NCBI RefSeq assembly: GCF_002917885.1
Contig: NZ_PQNY01000005.1
Location: forward strand, 1 to 64,000
Direction: 5' to 3'
DNA length: 64,000 nucleotides
Source: Flavobacterium croceum DSM 17960
GTDB taxonomy: Bacteria > Bacteroidota > Bacteroidia > Flavobacteriales > Flavobacteriaceae
This document shows, in pieces, positions 1-7,976 of this stretch (position 1 is the first letter of the stretch; each line of letters begins with the position of its first letter). The notes beneath the pieces are model-generated. The model made no database searches. It was not told where the DNA came from and was given only the letters and a program-made list of their open reading frames with translations. Made by a program: the position numbers and the translations under genes.

Positions 1-87
1 ACTGATGTTCCAAAAAACAATACTGTACTCTTACTCAATATTACACTACAAAACAATAAAAATGTTGTAGTTAAAATTGTGTATTAA
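1..87 (+). CDS. C-terminal end of a probable T9SS-secreted protein (partial)
   Basis: Frame 1 is open from the window edge to a TAA at 85-87 and encodes 28 residues ending in KNVVVKIVY. The pattern of a short hydrophobic strand, an N/K-rich turn and a final V-V-x-K-I-V strand resembles the last beta strands of type IX secretion sorting domains, which in Flavobacteriia end secreted enzymes and adhesins. A strong hairpin terminator follows 22 bp later, which supports a true gene end. The rest of the protein lies outside the window, so its function cannot be read. Confidence 0.55.
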   Translation, partial: TDVPKNNTVLLLNITLQNNKNVVVKIVY

Positions 88-109
88 AAGAATATCTTTA
101 TAATAATAA

Positions 110-140
110 AACCCCGAAAGGCTTCTGATCTTTCGGGGTT
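110..140 (+). terminator. Rho-independent terminator after the partial T9SS gene
   Basis: Arms AACCCCGAAAG (110-120) and CTTTCGGGGTT (130-140) pair perfectly around a 9-nt loop. The hairpin follows the stop codon at 87. Confidence 0.8.
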
Positions 141-365
141 ATTTGTTTTGTTTCCTTATATATTATTTATGATTTAATTAATAGGTACTTATGTGTTTTT
201 AATTTTCGCCTTAACTTTTTATTTTATTAATCTTATTTAAGATTAACCCCAATAAGGTTAAGTTATTATTTGTATGATATATTTTGAGTTCAATATATTT
301 TATCTTTCTTTCAAAGTGTATTTAAAATTGTGTTTGATTTTCAAATGTTTTATAAATCTTTACAT
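141..365. other. AT-rich intergenic stretch, no gene seen
   Basis: This very AT-rich stretch lies between two hairpins. I see no open frame with a plausible start. It holds a near-palindrome TTAATCTTATTTAAGATTAA (226-245) of unknown role. Confidence 0.5.
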
Positions 366-402
366 AAAAAAGCAGGACTAAAGTGCTTTAATCCTGCTTT
401 TT
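366..402 (-). terminator. Terminator of the displaced tRNA-Met 3' half
   Basis: The arms AAAAAGCAGGA and TCCTGCTTTTT pair, and the inner part can extend the stem with CTAAAG/CTTTA. On the minus strand it follows the tRNA-Met 3' half at 410-452 by about 8 nt, just as the hairpin at 23432-23456 follows the intact tRNA. It is therefore probably the original terminator of the tRNA gene, separated from it by the island insertion. Confidence 0.7.
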
Positions 403-409
403 AAGTTTG

Positions 410-452
410 TAGCGAAGACGGGAGTTGAACCCGTGACCTCAGGGTTATGAAT
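410..452 (-). pseudogene. Displaced 3' half of tRNA-Met (left junction)
   Basis: Read on the minus strand this begins in the anticodon loop (ATTCATAACCC), continues through the variable region, a perfect T arm (ACGGG/CCCGT around TTCAACT) and an acceptor strand CTTCGCT plus A73. This acceptor strand still pairs with the 5' strand GGCGAGG of the intact tRNA-Met at 23479-23552, using G-U wobbles. No 5' half is present here. The pattern is what is expected when an element integrates in the anticodon region and supplies its own 3' half to rebuild the gene. Confidence 0.85.
435..452. repeat. Left attachment core (attL), 18-bp direct repeat
   Basis: GACCTCAGGGTTATGAAT is identical to 23504-23521. 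It covers the anticodon loop, the 3' side of the anticodon stem and the variable loop of tRNA-Met. Identity stops at 453, where the left copy has T and the tRNA gene has C, which marks one limit of the crossover. Confidence 0.85.
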
Positions 453-501
453 TTCAAATTTTATTCAATTTAAACCCTTTATATTGTCGATGTGATGAAA
501 A

Positions 502-521
502 TCGTGTACCGTTTCGTGTAC
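502..521. repeat. Paired TCGTGTAC octamers near attL
   Basis: TCGTGTAC occurs at 502-509 and 514-521 in the same orientation, 12 bp apart. A third copy in the same orientation lies at 23388-23395, inside the 5' end of the integrase gene. They lie about 50-70 bp and 109 bp inside the two core sites. Integrase arm-binding sites typically sit at such positions; the role is inferred only. Confidence 0.35.
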
Positions 522-550
522 TCAAATTATTCTGCAATATAATCATTTTT

Positions 551-646
551 TTAAATGATTCTGATTACATTTCCTTTTTCATCAATTAGGCTGAAAGTTT
601 CAATAAAAGTAATTATTAAAATTCTTTTTATCTCATTTAGATTTCA
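551..646 (-). pseudogene. Relic of the 3' end of a DUF6371-type gene
   Basis: The minus strand encodes IETFSLIDEKGNVIRII followed by TAA (551-553), close to the end of the DUF6371 protein at 9941-10993 (IETFDLIDEKGNGIRKI). At DNA level 568-590 is identical to 9958-9980 over 23 bp, and the similarity continues nearby. An in-frame stop lies just upstream at 647-649, so only about 31 codons survive. The relic has the same orientation as the complete gene, and the cargo genes lie between the two copies. Confidence 0.75.
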
Positions 647-647
647 A

Positions 648-683
648 AACGACATCTTTTGTCATTCTACTTAACTACTTTTG
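648..683 (+). promoter_or_regulatory. Promoter/operator of the WYL operon (shared 36-bp architecture)
   Basis: AACGACATCTTTTGTC (648-663) is followed after 12 bp by TACTTTTG (676-683), which fits the Bacteroidota -7 consensus TAnnTTTG. The TTG inside the first box could be the -33 element, with a 14-bp spacer, shorter than the usual 17-23. The same arrangement with identical spacing recurs at 6190-6225 and 7915-7950. The start codon is 17 bp downstream. A dyad CAAAA-N7-TTTTG (645-661) overlaps the box. Confidence 0.6.
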
Positions 684-700
684 GTGTAAACTAGTGCAAT

Positions 701-1591
701 ATGGCAAAGAGAGAATACATTCAGAGACACTTATTAATCATTAAAAAATTAAAAAGTAAGCCTTGCAATTTTGAAGAAATCTGCAAATATCTTTTGACCC
801 AACAGGAAATTACAGGAGATAACTTTGACATTTCTCAAAGGACTTTTCAACGTGATTTAAAAGAAATAAATACGATTTATGGTATCGAAATCAGGTACAA
901 TAAAAAGGAGGAACATTACGAGATAGCTGAAGAAGTTGAGGAAAAACCTTTTGAACGTATAATTGAAGCTTTTGAAACGCTTAGTGCTTTAAACTTTTCT
1001 AATCATGTTTCCAATAAATTGATATTAGAGAGAAGAGCAGGTAAAGGGACTGAACACATGCACGGTTTACTTTATGCAATTGAGAGTAATCTTGAGATTG
1101 TTATTAAGCACCAAAGTTATTGGAAGGAATCAGCAGAGGTCAGAACGTTACAACCAATAGCTATCAAGGAATCCCAAAACCGTTGGTATCTTATTTGTTT
1201 TGATACTGTCAAGAAAGATTTTAGAAATTTTGCATTAGATAGAATCATTAGTTTGGAAATTTCTACGCAAAAATTTAAACCAATAATTCATGATGTTACA
1301 GCCTATTATCAAAACGCTTTTGGTATAGAAACTTATGAAACTGCAACCAAAATCATTCTGAATTTTAATGCATTTCAAGCTCGTTACATCAAATCATTAC
1401 CACTACATTCATCACAAAAAATAGTTTTTGAAAACCAAGATTATTGCCAATTTGAATACTTTATGCACCCCACAAATGATTTCATAATGGAGATTATGAA
1501 ATACGGGGAAAATGTCAAAGTAGAAGAACCATTGGAGTTGAAACAAAAAGTAAAGCATAAAATTCAGGAAATGTTAAGTTTGTACAAATAA
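701..1591 (+). CDS. WYL-domain transcriptional regulator
   Basis: The 296-residue protein has a helix-turn-helix-like N-terminus (about 1-70, with SQRTFQRDLKEI typical of the recognition helix of WYL regulators) and a WYL domain around 125-190 with the signature W162-Y163-L164 and the usual following D180-R181-I182. A C-terminal WCX-like extension follows. WYL proteins bind nucleic acid or nucleotide ligands through this domain and often control phage-defence operons. It is the first gene of a tight operon (2 bp to the next gene), so it probably autoregulates the exonuclease and DUF262 genes. The ligand is unknown. Confidence 0.88.
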   Translation: MAKREYIQRHLLIIKKLKSKPCNFEEICKYLLTQQEITGDNFDISQRTFQRDLKEINTIYGIEIRYNKKEEHYEIAEEVEEKPFERIIEAFETLSALNFSNHVSNKLILERRAGKGTEHMHGLLYAIESNLEIVIKHQSYWKESAEVRTLQPIAIKESQNRWYLICFDTVKKDFRNFALDRIISLEISTQKFKPIIHDVTAYYQNAFGIETYETATKIILNFNAFQARYIKSLPLHSSQKIVFENQDYCQFEYFMHPTNDFIMEIMKYGENVKVEEPLELKQKVKHKIQEMLSLYK

Positions 1592-1593
1592 TT

Positions 1594-2070
1594 ATGGAAT
1601 CATTCACAGCTATAGATTTTGAAACAGCGCAAGGCTACAGATGGAGTATTTGTCAAGTAGGCTTAATTAGGGTTGAAAAAGGTATTATTACCAAAGAGTT
1701 GAATATTTTAGTTCAACCGCCAAATAATTATTATTGGAGTAGATTTACAGATATTCACGGAATTAGTTCTCAAGATACTTTTAAATCCCCGACTTTTGAT
1801 GTCGTATGGAATCAAATTGAGCCTTATATTACCAATGAAAATGTAATAGCGCATAATGGTTTTGGTTTCGATTTTCCGGTATTAAGTAATACACTTGAAT
1901 ATTATGGATTTTCAACACCTGAATACAACAAGTTCTGTACTTATAAAATCTATAAATCCAATCTTGCTGATTTATGTATGGAACATAAAATCCCATTGAA
2001 CCACCACGATGCTTTGAGTGATGCAAAAGCTTGTGCAGAGTTATTTTTAAGGTATTTAAAAAAGATATAA
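1594..2070 (+). CDS. DEDDh-type 3'-5' exonuclease (DnaQ-like)
   Basis: The 158-residue protein is a bare exonuclease domain. All motifs are present: D8 and E10 in IDFETA (Exo I), an AHNGFGFDFPVL segment (Exo II) and H-D-A-L-S-D near residue 137-142 (Exo III, the DEDDh histidine). Such proteins remove nucleotides from 3' ends using two metal ions. Its position 2 bp after the WYL regulator and 14 bp before the first DUF262 gene suggests it is a nuclease component of the same cargo module rather than a DNA polymerase proofreading subunit. The substrate is not known. Confidence 0.88.
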   Translation: MESFTAIDFETAQGYRWSICQVGLIRVEKGIITKELNILVQPPNNYYWSRFTDIHGISSQDTFKSPTFDVVWNQIEPYITNENVIAHNGFGFDFPVLSNTLEYYGFSTPEYNKFCTYKIYKSNLADLCMEHKIPLNHHDALSDAKACAELFLRYLKKI

Positions 2071-2084
2071 AATTGAAAATATAA

Positions 2085-3869
2085 ATGATTGAAACTAAAA
2101 AAATAAAAGAAATTAATTTTTCCGACCAGGTATATTTTATTCCATCTTATCAACGAGGTTATCGTTGGGAAAATAAACAAGTTTTAGAACTGTTAGAAGA
2201 TATTTATGAAGTTTACACAACTAAACAAGAATCCTATTGTTTACAACCAATAGTTGTTAGTGAAATAGAACCTAACAGATTTGAAATTATTGATGGTCAA
2301 CAACGCTTAACAACTATTTACATTTTACTAACCCGTTTGAAAAGATATACTGATGAAAAATTTCAGTTGGATTTTCAAGTAAGAACTAATTGTATAGAGT
2401 TTTTTAAAAACTTAGATGAAGGAACATTAGATTATTCAAATCCTGATTTTGCACATATTTCAAATGCTTATTTTTTAATAAATAAATGGTTCGAGGATAA
2501 AAAAAACTTGAGAGTTGATTCTAATATTGAGTTGAATATGTTTCAAACCTTATTGGAAAAAGTAGAGGTAATTTGGTATGATGTTGAAGAACATAACAGA
2601 GAAGAACTCATAAAGATTTTTACTCGTCTAAATAGCGGAAAAATTGCTTTAACAAATGCGGAATTAATCAAAGCTCTTTTTCTAAGCAAAGCCAACTTTG
2701 GTAACAAAAACCATGATACTTATACTAGCCAGTTGGACATTTCTAATAAATGGAATCAGATAGAATATGCTTTACAAGATGATGACTTTTGGAATTTTAT
2801 CATCCCCTCACAAAATAATTTAGAGACTAGAATAGATTACATATTCAAACTGATTGTTCAAAATAAAGAATATACTGTTAAGGAAGAATCTGACGTATTC
2901 CGATATTACTATCCTTTGTATGTAAAATCTTTGCAAACTAAATTATTTGATTTTGTGTCTTCAAATTGGGGTGATGTTGAATTATATTTTACAATAATTC
3001 AAGATTGGTATACAAATCACTCTTATTATCATTTAATAGGATTGCTAATTTGGGACGGTGAGGATGTTTTATCATTGATTAAAAAGTATCAAGAATCTAC
3101 AAAAAAAGATTTTTTAGCTGAACTTTTTGAATCGGTGAAAGATAGATTTTGTGGATTTAATTTAGAAACGTTAGACTATAAATCAAATTACAGAAATGTG
3201 GAAAGGATATTAGTATTCTTTAATGTTATGGAAGCATATCGTTCTAAAAACACCAGATTTCCATTTAAACAATTAAAATTAAGAGAAATTAAGTGGAGTT
3301 TGGAGCATATTCATCCTCAAAATGCACCTGAAATTAAACAACATGAATATCTACAATGGTTAGAAGACCACCTAACCATAATTAAACATTTAAACATTGC
3401 AAATGAGCATGATGGTTTAATTCGTGAGATAGAAGGTATTATTTTAAAAATAAAGGAAACAAAAAATATTAAAGATTTCAAAATTCAATTTGAAGAATTG
3501 TCCGCTAGCATCTTGAATATATTAACCTATAATGAAAACAATACCAAAAGCTGTGGAGAAAAATCAAAGATAGCATTCGATAAATTAGGTGAGGAGCATC
3601 ATTTATCGAATATGGCTTTGTTAGATACTAGGAGAAATTCTTCTTTGGGTAATAGTGCTTTTAGTGTCAAAAGAAAAGCAATAATTGATTTTGAATTAGA
3701 TGGTGTTTTTGTTCCAATAGCAACGCGAAATTCATTCTTAAAATATTATTCCGATTATCCGAAACATTTAGATTATTGGACTTTGGAAGATAGAGATGAT
3801 TATGTTTCAAAAATACAAGAGCAAATAAATTATGTTAAGAACTTTAAAATAAACCTTAATGAATATTAA
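2085..3869 (+). CDS. DUF262/DUF1524 protein (GmrSD-like nuclease)
   Basis: The 594-residue protein starts with a DUF262 (ParB/sulfiredoxin-like) domain with the motifs PSYQRGYRW (20-28) and IDGQQRLTT (69-77), the latter linked to NTP use in this superfamily. The C-terminal half carries EHIHPQNA (407-414), the His-centred motif of DUF1524 HNH nucleases, followed by the SLGNSAFSVKR-type region seen in this family. GmrSD-type proteins cut modified phage DNA with these two domains, so a restriction role is likely here. The gene overlaps the next DUF262 gene by 11 bp, which indicates translational coupling. Confidence 0.85.
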   Translation: MIETKKIKEINFSDQVYFIPSYQRGYRWENKQVLELLEDIYEVYTTKQESYCLQPIVVSEIEPNRFEIIDGQQRLTTIYILLTRLKRYTDEKFQLDFQVRTNCIEFFKNLDEGTLDYSNPDFAHISNAYFLINKWFEDKKNLRVDSNIELNMFQTLLEKVEVIWYDVEEHNREELIKIFTRLNSGKIALTNAELIKALFLSKANFGNKNHDTYTSQLDISNKWNQIEYALQDDDFWNFIIPSQNNLETRIDYIFKLIVQNKEYTVKEESDVFRYYYPLYVKSLQTKLFDFVSSNWGDVELYFTIIQDWYTNHSYYHLIGLLIWDGEDVLSLIKKYQESTKKDFLAELFESVKDRFCGFNLETLDYKSNYRNVERILVFFNVMEAYRSKNTRFPFKQLKLREIKWSLEHIHPQNAPEIKQHEYLQWLEDHLTIIKHLNIANEHDGLIREIEGIILKIKETKNIKDFKIQFEELSASILNILTYNENNTKSCGEKSKIAFDKLGEEHHLSNMALLDTRRNSSLGNSAFSVKRKAIIDFELDGVFVPIATRNSFLKYYSDYPKHLDYWTLEDRDDYVSKIQEQINYVKNFKINLNEY

Positions 3870-6156
3870 TTATACCCTGTTAGATATTCTAACCAACAAT
3901 GTAAAGGTTTTTAACAAAGACAATGGAGCATTTGAGCCTATTATGATAACTAATGGTATCGAAATTCCAATGATACAAAGGGATTATGCCCAAGGTAGAT
4001 TAAATGATAAAACAAAATTCATTAGACAACAATTTTTAAAAGATATTTATGAAGTTTTAAAATGTAATCAAGATGGCAAACTAAAACTTCTTAATCTGGA
4101 TTTCGTCTATGGATTTATTGAAAACGAATCATTTATACCATTAGACGGACAGCAAAGATTAACCACTTTGTATATTATTCATTGGTTTTTAGCATTTAAA
4201 GATGATATAGATTTCAAACGATATGGGTTACAATTGTTTAATTATAAGACTAGACAATCAGCTAAAGAGTTTTTAAAATCTATAAACATAGTTGATAATC
4301 AAATCAAGTTAAAGAAAGAATGTAACAACGACTTTAAAAAATTATCTGAAAGTATTAAGAATCAGCCGTGGTATAATTTAAAGTGGAATGATGACCCAAC
4401 AGTTAAAGGTTTTTTACAGACTCTACAAGATACAATTCCACTATTTTCGGATATATACTTTACAACATTAGTTGAAAATAAACCTTTATGCTTCAATTTT
4501 TTAAAAATTGATGAATATGGTTTAGGAGATAATTTATATATTAAAATGAATGCTCGTGGAAAATCTTTATCAGATTTTGAAAATTTCAAGGCTTCATTTG
4601 AAAATATAATTTCAAAAAATAAAGCAACATCAGAAGATTTTATAAAAAAGATTGATGGTGTTTGGCTTGATGCTTTTTGGGGTTATGCTTTAAAAAGTTT
4701 GCCAGAACTTGAAGTTAATGAAAATGTAGAAAATTTAACTAAAAAGTGTGATTTTTTACTTTTAGAGTTTATTAAGAAAATCACAGAGTACTTGTATTTC
4801 AAAGATGATATTGGAAATAATTTTGAATTTACTAATGTAAATTTAGAAAGGATTTATAGTTCAGAGGAGAATATCAGATTACTAATTAAATTCTTTGAAT
4901 TAATTGCCCCTAATGAATATAGTAAATGGGATTTGTATTTTGATGAAATATTTTCAGAAAAGCATAGGTACAATAGAGTAGCAATTAATCAAAGTGAATT
5001 AAACTTCATCATGAAAATATTCAAAGGAGAGTCATTTTCTCACTTTGAAAATTTATTGTTTTTTGGGTGGCTAAATTTTATTTTCAGGAATGAGAAAACA
5101 GAGGTTAGTGATGATTTAAGAGATTTCTTGAGAATTATTAGAAATTTTATTAATAATATAAATCAAAAAAATAAGACTGAATTAAACACAGAATTAAGAA
5201 CAGATTATTATCATGATATTATTGACACTATTCAAAATCTTGAAATAGTAAATCCTTATGCTAATCTAATTTCAAAAGAATTTTCAAATAGACAGCGATA
5301 TATTGATTACGAAATAATCAAGTATGAGATATTTAAAAGCGATTCTTTTAAAAAGGAACTACTGTTTAAATTTGAAGACCATGGAGCTTTGAGAGGATTG
5401 ATTTTTAATTTTGATTTTGAAGTGTATAATTCTAATGAAATTAAAAATATTGTGACTAATTTTTATGGAATGTTTAATCATTTAGAGTATCAAGATATTA
5501 TTCGTTTGATATTATGTTTTGGTAATTATTCAGTTAAAGTGGGCTATTCTAACCTTGGAGAGTTTAGGTTTTTTGGACAAAAACAGAAATGGCACAGAAT
5601 TTTAGCTTCACCGGACGGAGAAATAAAAGATAACTTTAGAGAGCTGTTTAAAGTTTTTTCTAAAGAAGAAATTACCAACTGGAATGATTTTGTTGAAAAG
5701 ATGGTAAGTAACAATATTAGTCAGTATAATGGCGATTGGTTATGGTATTGTATGCAACCTAAATACAAATCAATATTAGACCATCCAATCTACACAAAAG
5801 ATTATAACGGCAGAATTGAAATATTTTATAATCAAAGTTTAAATTCGTATCATCACAATCCATTTGCTTTTTGGTTTAGGTATCATAGTCCGATAGAAAT
5901 AAGGAATACTATCAATGAAGCTGAATCCTGTGCTCAGTATTCTAATTTCAGTAGACTACATCTTAAAAATGGTTTACAATTGGAACAGATAGATTCTACT
6001 TGGCAGATTTACAATCTCAATGAAGATTTCAAAAGTGAAATAATTTTTTATGATGAAATAAAAGATTGCTTTGTATTAAAATGTGAGAATTTAGTTGAGG
6101 ACTTAATTTCTCAAATTAATGTTTTGTACAAAAGTAAAGTTACTCTTAATCAGTAA
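3859..6156 (+). CDS. DUF262 protein, partner of the preceding gene
   Basis: The 765-residue protein has its own DUF262 motifs: IPMIQRDYAQGR near residues 35-48 and LDGQQRLTTLY near residues 95-105, plus the family segment MNARGKSLSDFENFK near residue 230. No EHxxPQ-type HNH motif is visible, so it is probably not a nuclease by the DUF1524 route. Its start lies inside the preceding DUF262/DUF1524 gene. Pairs of unequal DUF262 proteins recur in Bacteroidota defence regions as I recall them, but this pair has no name I can assign with certainty. A hairpin and a new promoter follow, so the operon probably ends here. Confidence 0.82.
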   Translation: MNINYTLLDILTNNVKVFNKDNGAFEPIMITNGIEIPMIQRDYAQGRLNDKTKFIRQQFLKDIYEVLKCNQDGKLKLLNLDFVYGFIENESFIPLDGQQRLTTLYIIHWFLAFKDDIDFKRYGLQLFNYKTRQSAKEFLKSINIVDNQIKLKKECNNDFKKLSESIKNQPWYNLKWNDDPTVKGFLQTLQDTIPLFSDIYFTTLVENKPLCFNFLKIDEYGLGDNLYIKMNARGKSLSDFENFKASFENIISKNKATSEDFIKKIDGVWLDAFWGYALKSLPELEVNENVENLTKKCDFLLLEFIKKITEYLYFKDDIGNNFEFTNVNLERIYSSEENIRLLIKFFELIAPNEYSKWDLYFDEIFSEKHRYNRVAINQSELNFIMKIFKGESFSHFENLLFFGWLNFIFRNEKTEVSDDLRDFLRIIRNFINNINQKNKTELNTELRTDYYHDIIDTIQNLEIVNPYANLISKEFSNRQRYIDYEIIKYEIFKSDSFKKELLFKFEDHGALRGLIFNFDFEVYNSNEIKNIVTNFYGMFNHLEYQDIIRLILCFGNYSVKVGYSNLGEFRFFGQKQKWHRILASPDGEIKDNFRELFKVFSKEEITNWNDFVEKMVSNNISQYNGDWLWYCMQPKYKSILDHPIYTKDYNGRIEIFYNQSLNSYHHNPFAFWFRYHSPIEIRNTINEAESCAQYSNFSRLHLKNGLQLEQIDSTWQIYNLNEDFKSEIIFYDEIKDCFVLKCENLVEDLISQINVLYKSKVTLNQ

Positions 6157-6189
6157 GATTTGATTAAAAATTAAATGCTAATTTTTCAC

Positions 6190-6225
6190 AACGACATACC
6201 TTGACGGTGTGTCGTTTTAGTTTTG
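6190..6225 (+). promoter_or_regulatory. Hairpin plus promoter between DUF262 and AAA+ genes
   Basis: AACGACATACCTTGAC (6190-6205), then 12 bp, then TAGTTTTG (6218-6225) repeats the architecture seen at 648-683. The box is also part of an inverted repeat ACGACATACC/GGTGTGTCGT (6191-6215) followed by TTTTAGTTTT, which could terminate the DUF262 operon. Termination and initiation signals may therefore overlap. The ATG of the AAA+ gene is at 6248. Confidence 0.55.
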
Positions 6226-6247
6226 CTTCATACTAAATAATTGAGTG

Positions 6248-7915
6248 ATGAAAACAGAACAACAAACTATTCTTAAAGCTATTGAAAAAATTCATAATTG
6301 TGCTAAAGGTTCTAAATTAGAAAGGGAGAAGTTTCATGTGGTTGAAAATGAAATAAAGCAACTAAACATTTATTTCGAGTTATCTACTAATGAGAGTATA
6401 ATTTTAGCATCGATTATCAGTCTATCAATTTTGGAAGATATAGGATTAAAGGATTTGATAAGTTATTACGATATGGAAAGTTTGGCATTTTTGTCTTACT
6501 ATCAGGATATTCAAAATTTAGTTGACAGGAATATTATTGAGAAAAAAAATGCTCATCGTTCTAAAGTAGATGAATATAGTGTCAAGAAGCACATTGTTCA
6601 ATATATTTTAGCAGATAAGGCAATTCCTAATGAACTTATACAAATAAGCATTAAGGAAAGCTCTTTTCAGGATTTTCTTGACGAAATGGACAAATTGAGT
6701 GATATGAGGGATGTAAATGAAATTGAATACAACCAGTTCTTTTATGAGTTCAAAGCCTTGTTTGAGAAATATCATAATTATAAACTTGTTGCTTTTGCCG
6801 CTAAAAATTTAGAACCAATTGAGTCATTTGTTTTTTTTGATGTCATTATAGATGCTATTGCTCAAGGCGAAAATAACTTTTCATCCTCACTGCAATCTAC
6901 AGTTGATGACTTTACAAATAGCAAGAGAAGCAGTTACAACTTTATTACAGACTTTATTGAAGGAAAAACTAATCTTAACAGATTGAATTTAGTTGAAAAA
7001 GACAATACGAATTTTTCAAACCGTCATAAAATCCAATTAACTGAAAAGGCAATAATGATGCTCAACGAAATGGAAGGAATAAAAATAGGATATATTACTA
7101 GTCAAAATGAAAAACTAATTTATCCTGCTAAAATTCCTAAAATAAAACTACTCTACAACAATGACGAGAAGATGAACTTAGAGCCAATTATAAAGAGTAT
7201 GCCTCAATCATCATTTATGCAGTTACAGGCTAAATTGGCTGAAAAAAATATGCCCAAAGGATTAACTACACTTTTATATGGTTTACCCGGAACTGTTAAA
7301 ACAGAAACCGTTTTTCAACTGGCTAAAAGATATAATCGTCCTGTCTATAAAGTTGATATTGCGGAAACAAAATCAATGTGGTTTGGAGAAAGCCAAAAGT
7401 TGGTAAAGAAAATATTTACTGATTATTATAAATTTCAAAAGCAAGAAAAAGTTTGTCCAATTTTACTTTTCAATGAAGCTGATGCGATAATTGGTAAGCG
7501 AAAAAGTGCTGGTAGTACTTCAACATCAGATACCGAAAATGCAATTCAAAACATATTGCTTGAAGAAATGGAAAACTTTGAGGGTATTCTATTTGCAACA
7601 TCTAATCTAGTTGATAATCTTGACCCTGCTTTTGAAAGACGATTCCTTTTCAAGATTAAGTTTGACAATCCCACAATCCAAAATGCAGCTATGATTTGGA
7701 AACAAAAGTTATCAATACTAACTAAAAAGGAGGCATTGTTTTTAGCTTCAGAGTTTAAATTTTCAGGTGGTGAGATGGAAAATATTGCAAGAAAGTGTTT
7801 GATGGAAGAAGTAGTATTGGGTAAAAGAATAGATTTTGAAAAGATTTTATTTTTTTGCAAAAATGAAAAATGGAATAGCAAAATCAATCAAAAAACTTCA
7901 AAAATTGGTTTTTAA
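6248..7915 (+). CDS. AAA+ ATPase with altered Walker A motif
   Basis: The protein is 555 residues long from ATG at 6248; a GTG one codon earlier is less likely. The N-terminal 300 residues are mostly helical and unrecognised. The C-terminal AAA+ domain has Walker A GLPGTVKT (about 345-352), Walker B ILLFNEAD (405-412), sensor-1 ATSN and two arginines FERRF (464-465). The family normally has GTGKT; here the Gly before Lys is Val (GTT, 7295-7297), which should weaken phosphate binding. The Asn in place of the first Walker B Asp is, from memory, common in this subfamily. It has its own promoter and may power or regulate the neighbouring nucleases. Confidence 0.83.
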   Translation: MKTEQQTILKAIEKIHNCAKGSKLEREKFHVVENEIKQLNIYFELSTNESIILASIISLSILEDIGLKDLISYYDMESLAFLSYYQDIQNLVDRNIIEKKNAHRSKVDEYSVKKHIVQYILADKAIPNELIQISIKESSFQDFLDEMDKLSDMRDVNEIEYNQFFYEFKALFEKYHNYKLVAFAAKNLEPIESFVFFDVIIDAIAQGENNFSSSLQSTVDDFTNSKRSSYNFITDFIEGKTNLNRLNLVEKDNTNFSNRHKIQLTEKAIMMLNEMEGIKIGYITSQNEKLIYPAKIPKIKLLYNNDEKMNLEPIIKSMPQSSFMQLQAKLAEKNMPKGLTTLLYGLPGTVKTETVFQLAKRYNRPVYKVDIAETKSMWFGESQKLVKKIFTDYYKFQKQEKVCPILLFNEADAIIGKRKSAGSTSTSDTENAIQNILLEEMENFEGILFATSNLVDNLDPAFERRFLFKIKFDNPTIQNAAMIWKQKLSILTKKEALFLASEFKFSGGEMENIARKCLMEEVVLGKRIDFEKILFFCKNEKWNSKINQKTSKIGF

Positions 7916-7950
7916 ACGTCATTGTTTGTCTTAATCACGAGTTTACTTTG
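7915..7950 (+). promoter_or_regulatory. Third copy of the shared cargo promoter
   Basis: AACGTCATTGTTTGTC (7915-7930) starts at the last base of the AAA+ stop codon. After 12 bp comes TTACTTTG (7943-7950), one mismatch from TAnnTTTG. Spacing is identical to the copies at 648-683 and 6190-6225. It would drive the 76-aa and 174-aa genes. Confidence 0.5.
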
Positions 7951-7976
7951 TTTCTAATAATTTTAAAAACAAAAAC

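Noticed and set aside
503..525. Fragment of a second integrase gene near attL
   Set aside because: A few codons (VHETVHDF on the minus strand) recall the integrase N-terminus KVHDLEHY, but the match is too short and is explained equally well by shared TCGTGTAC sites.
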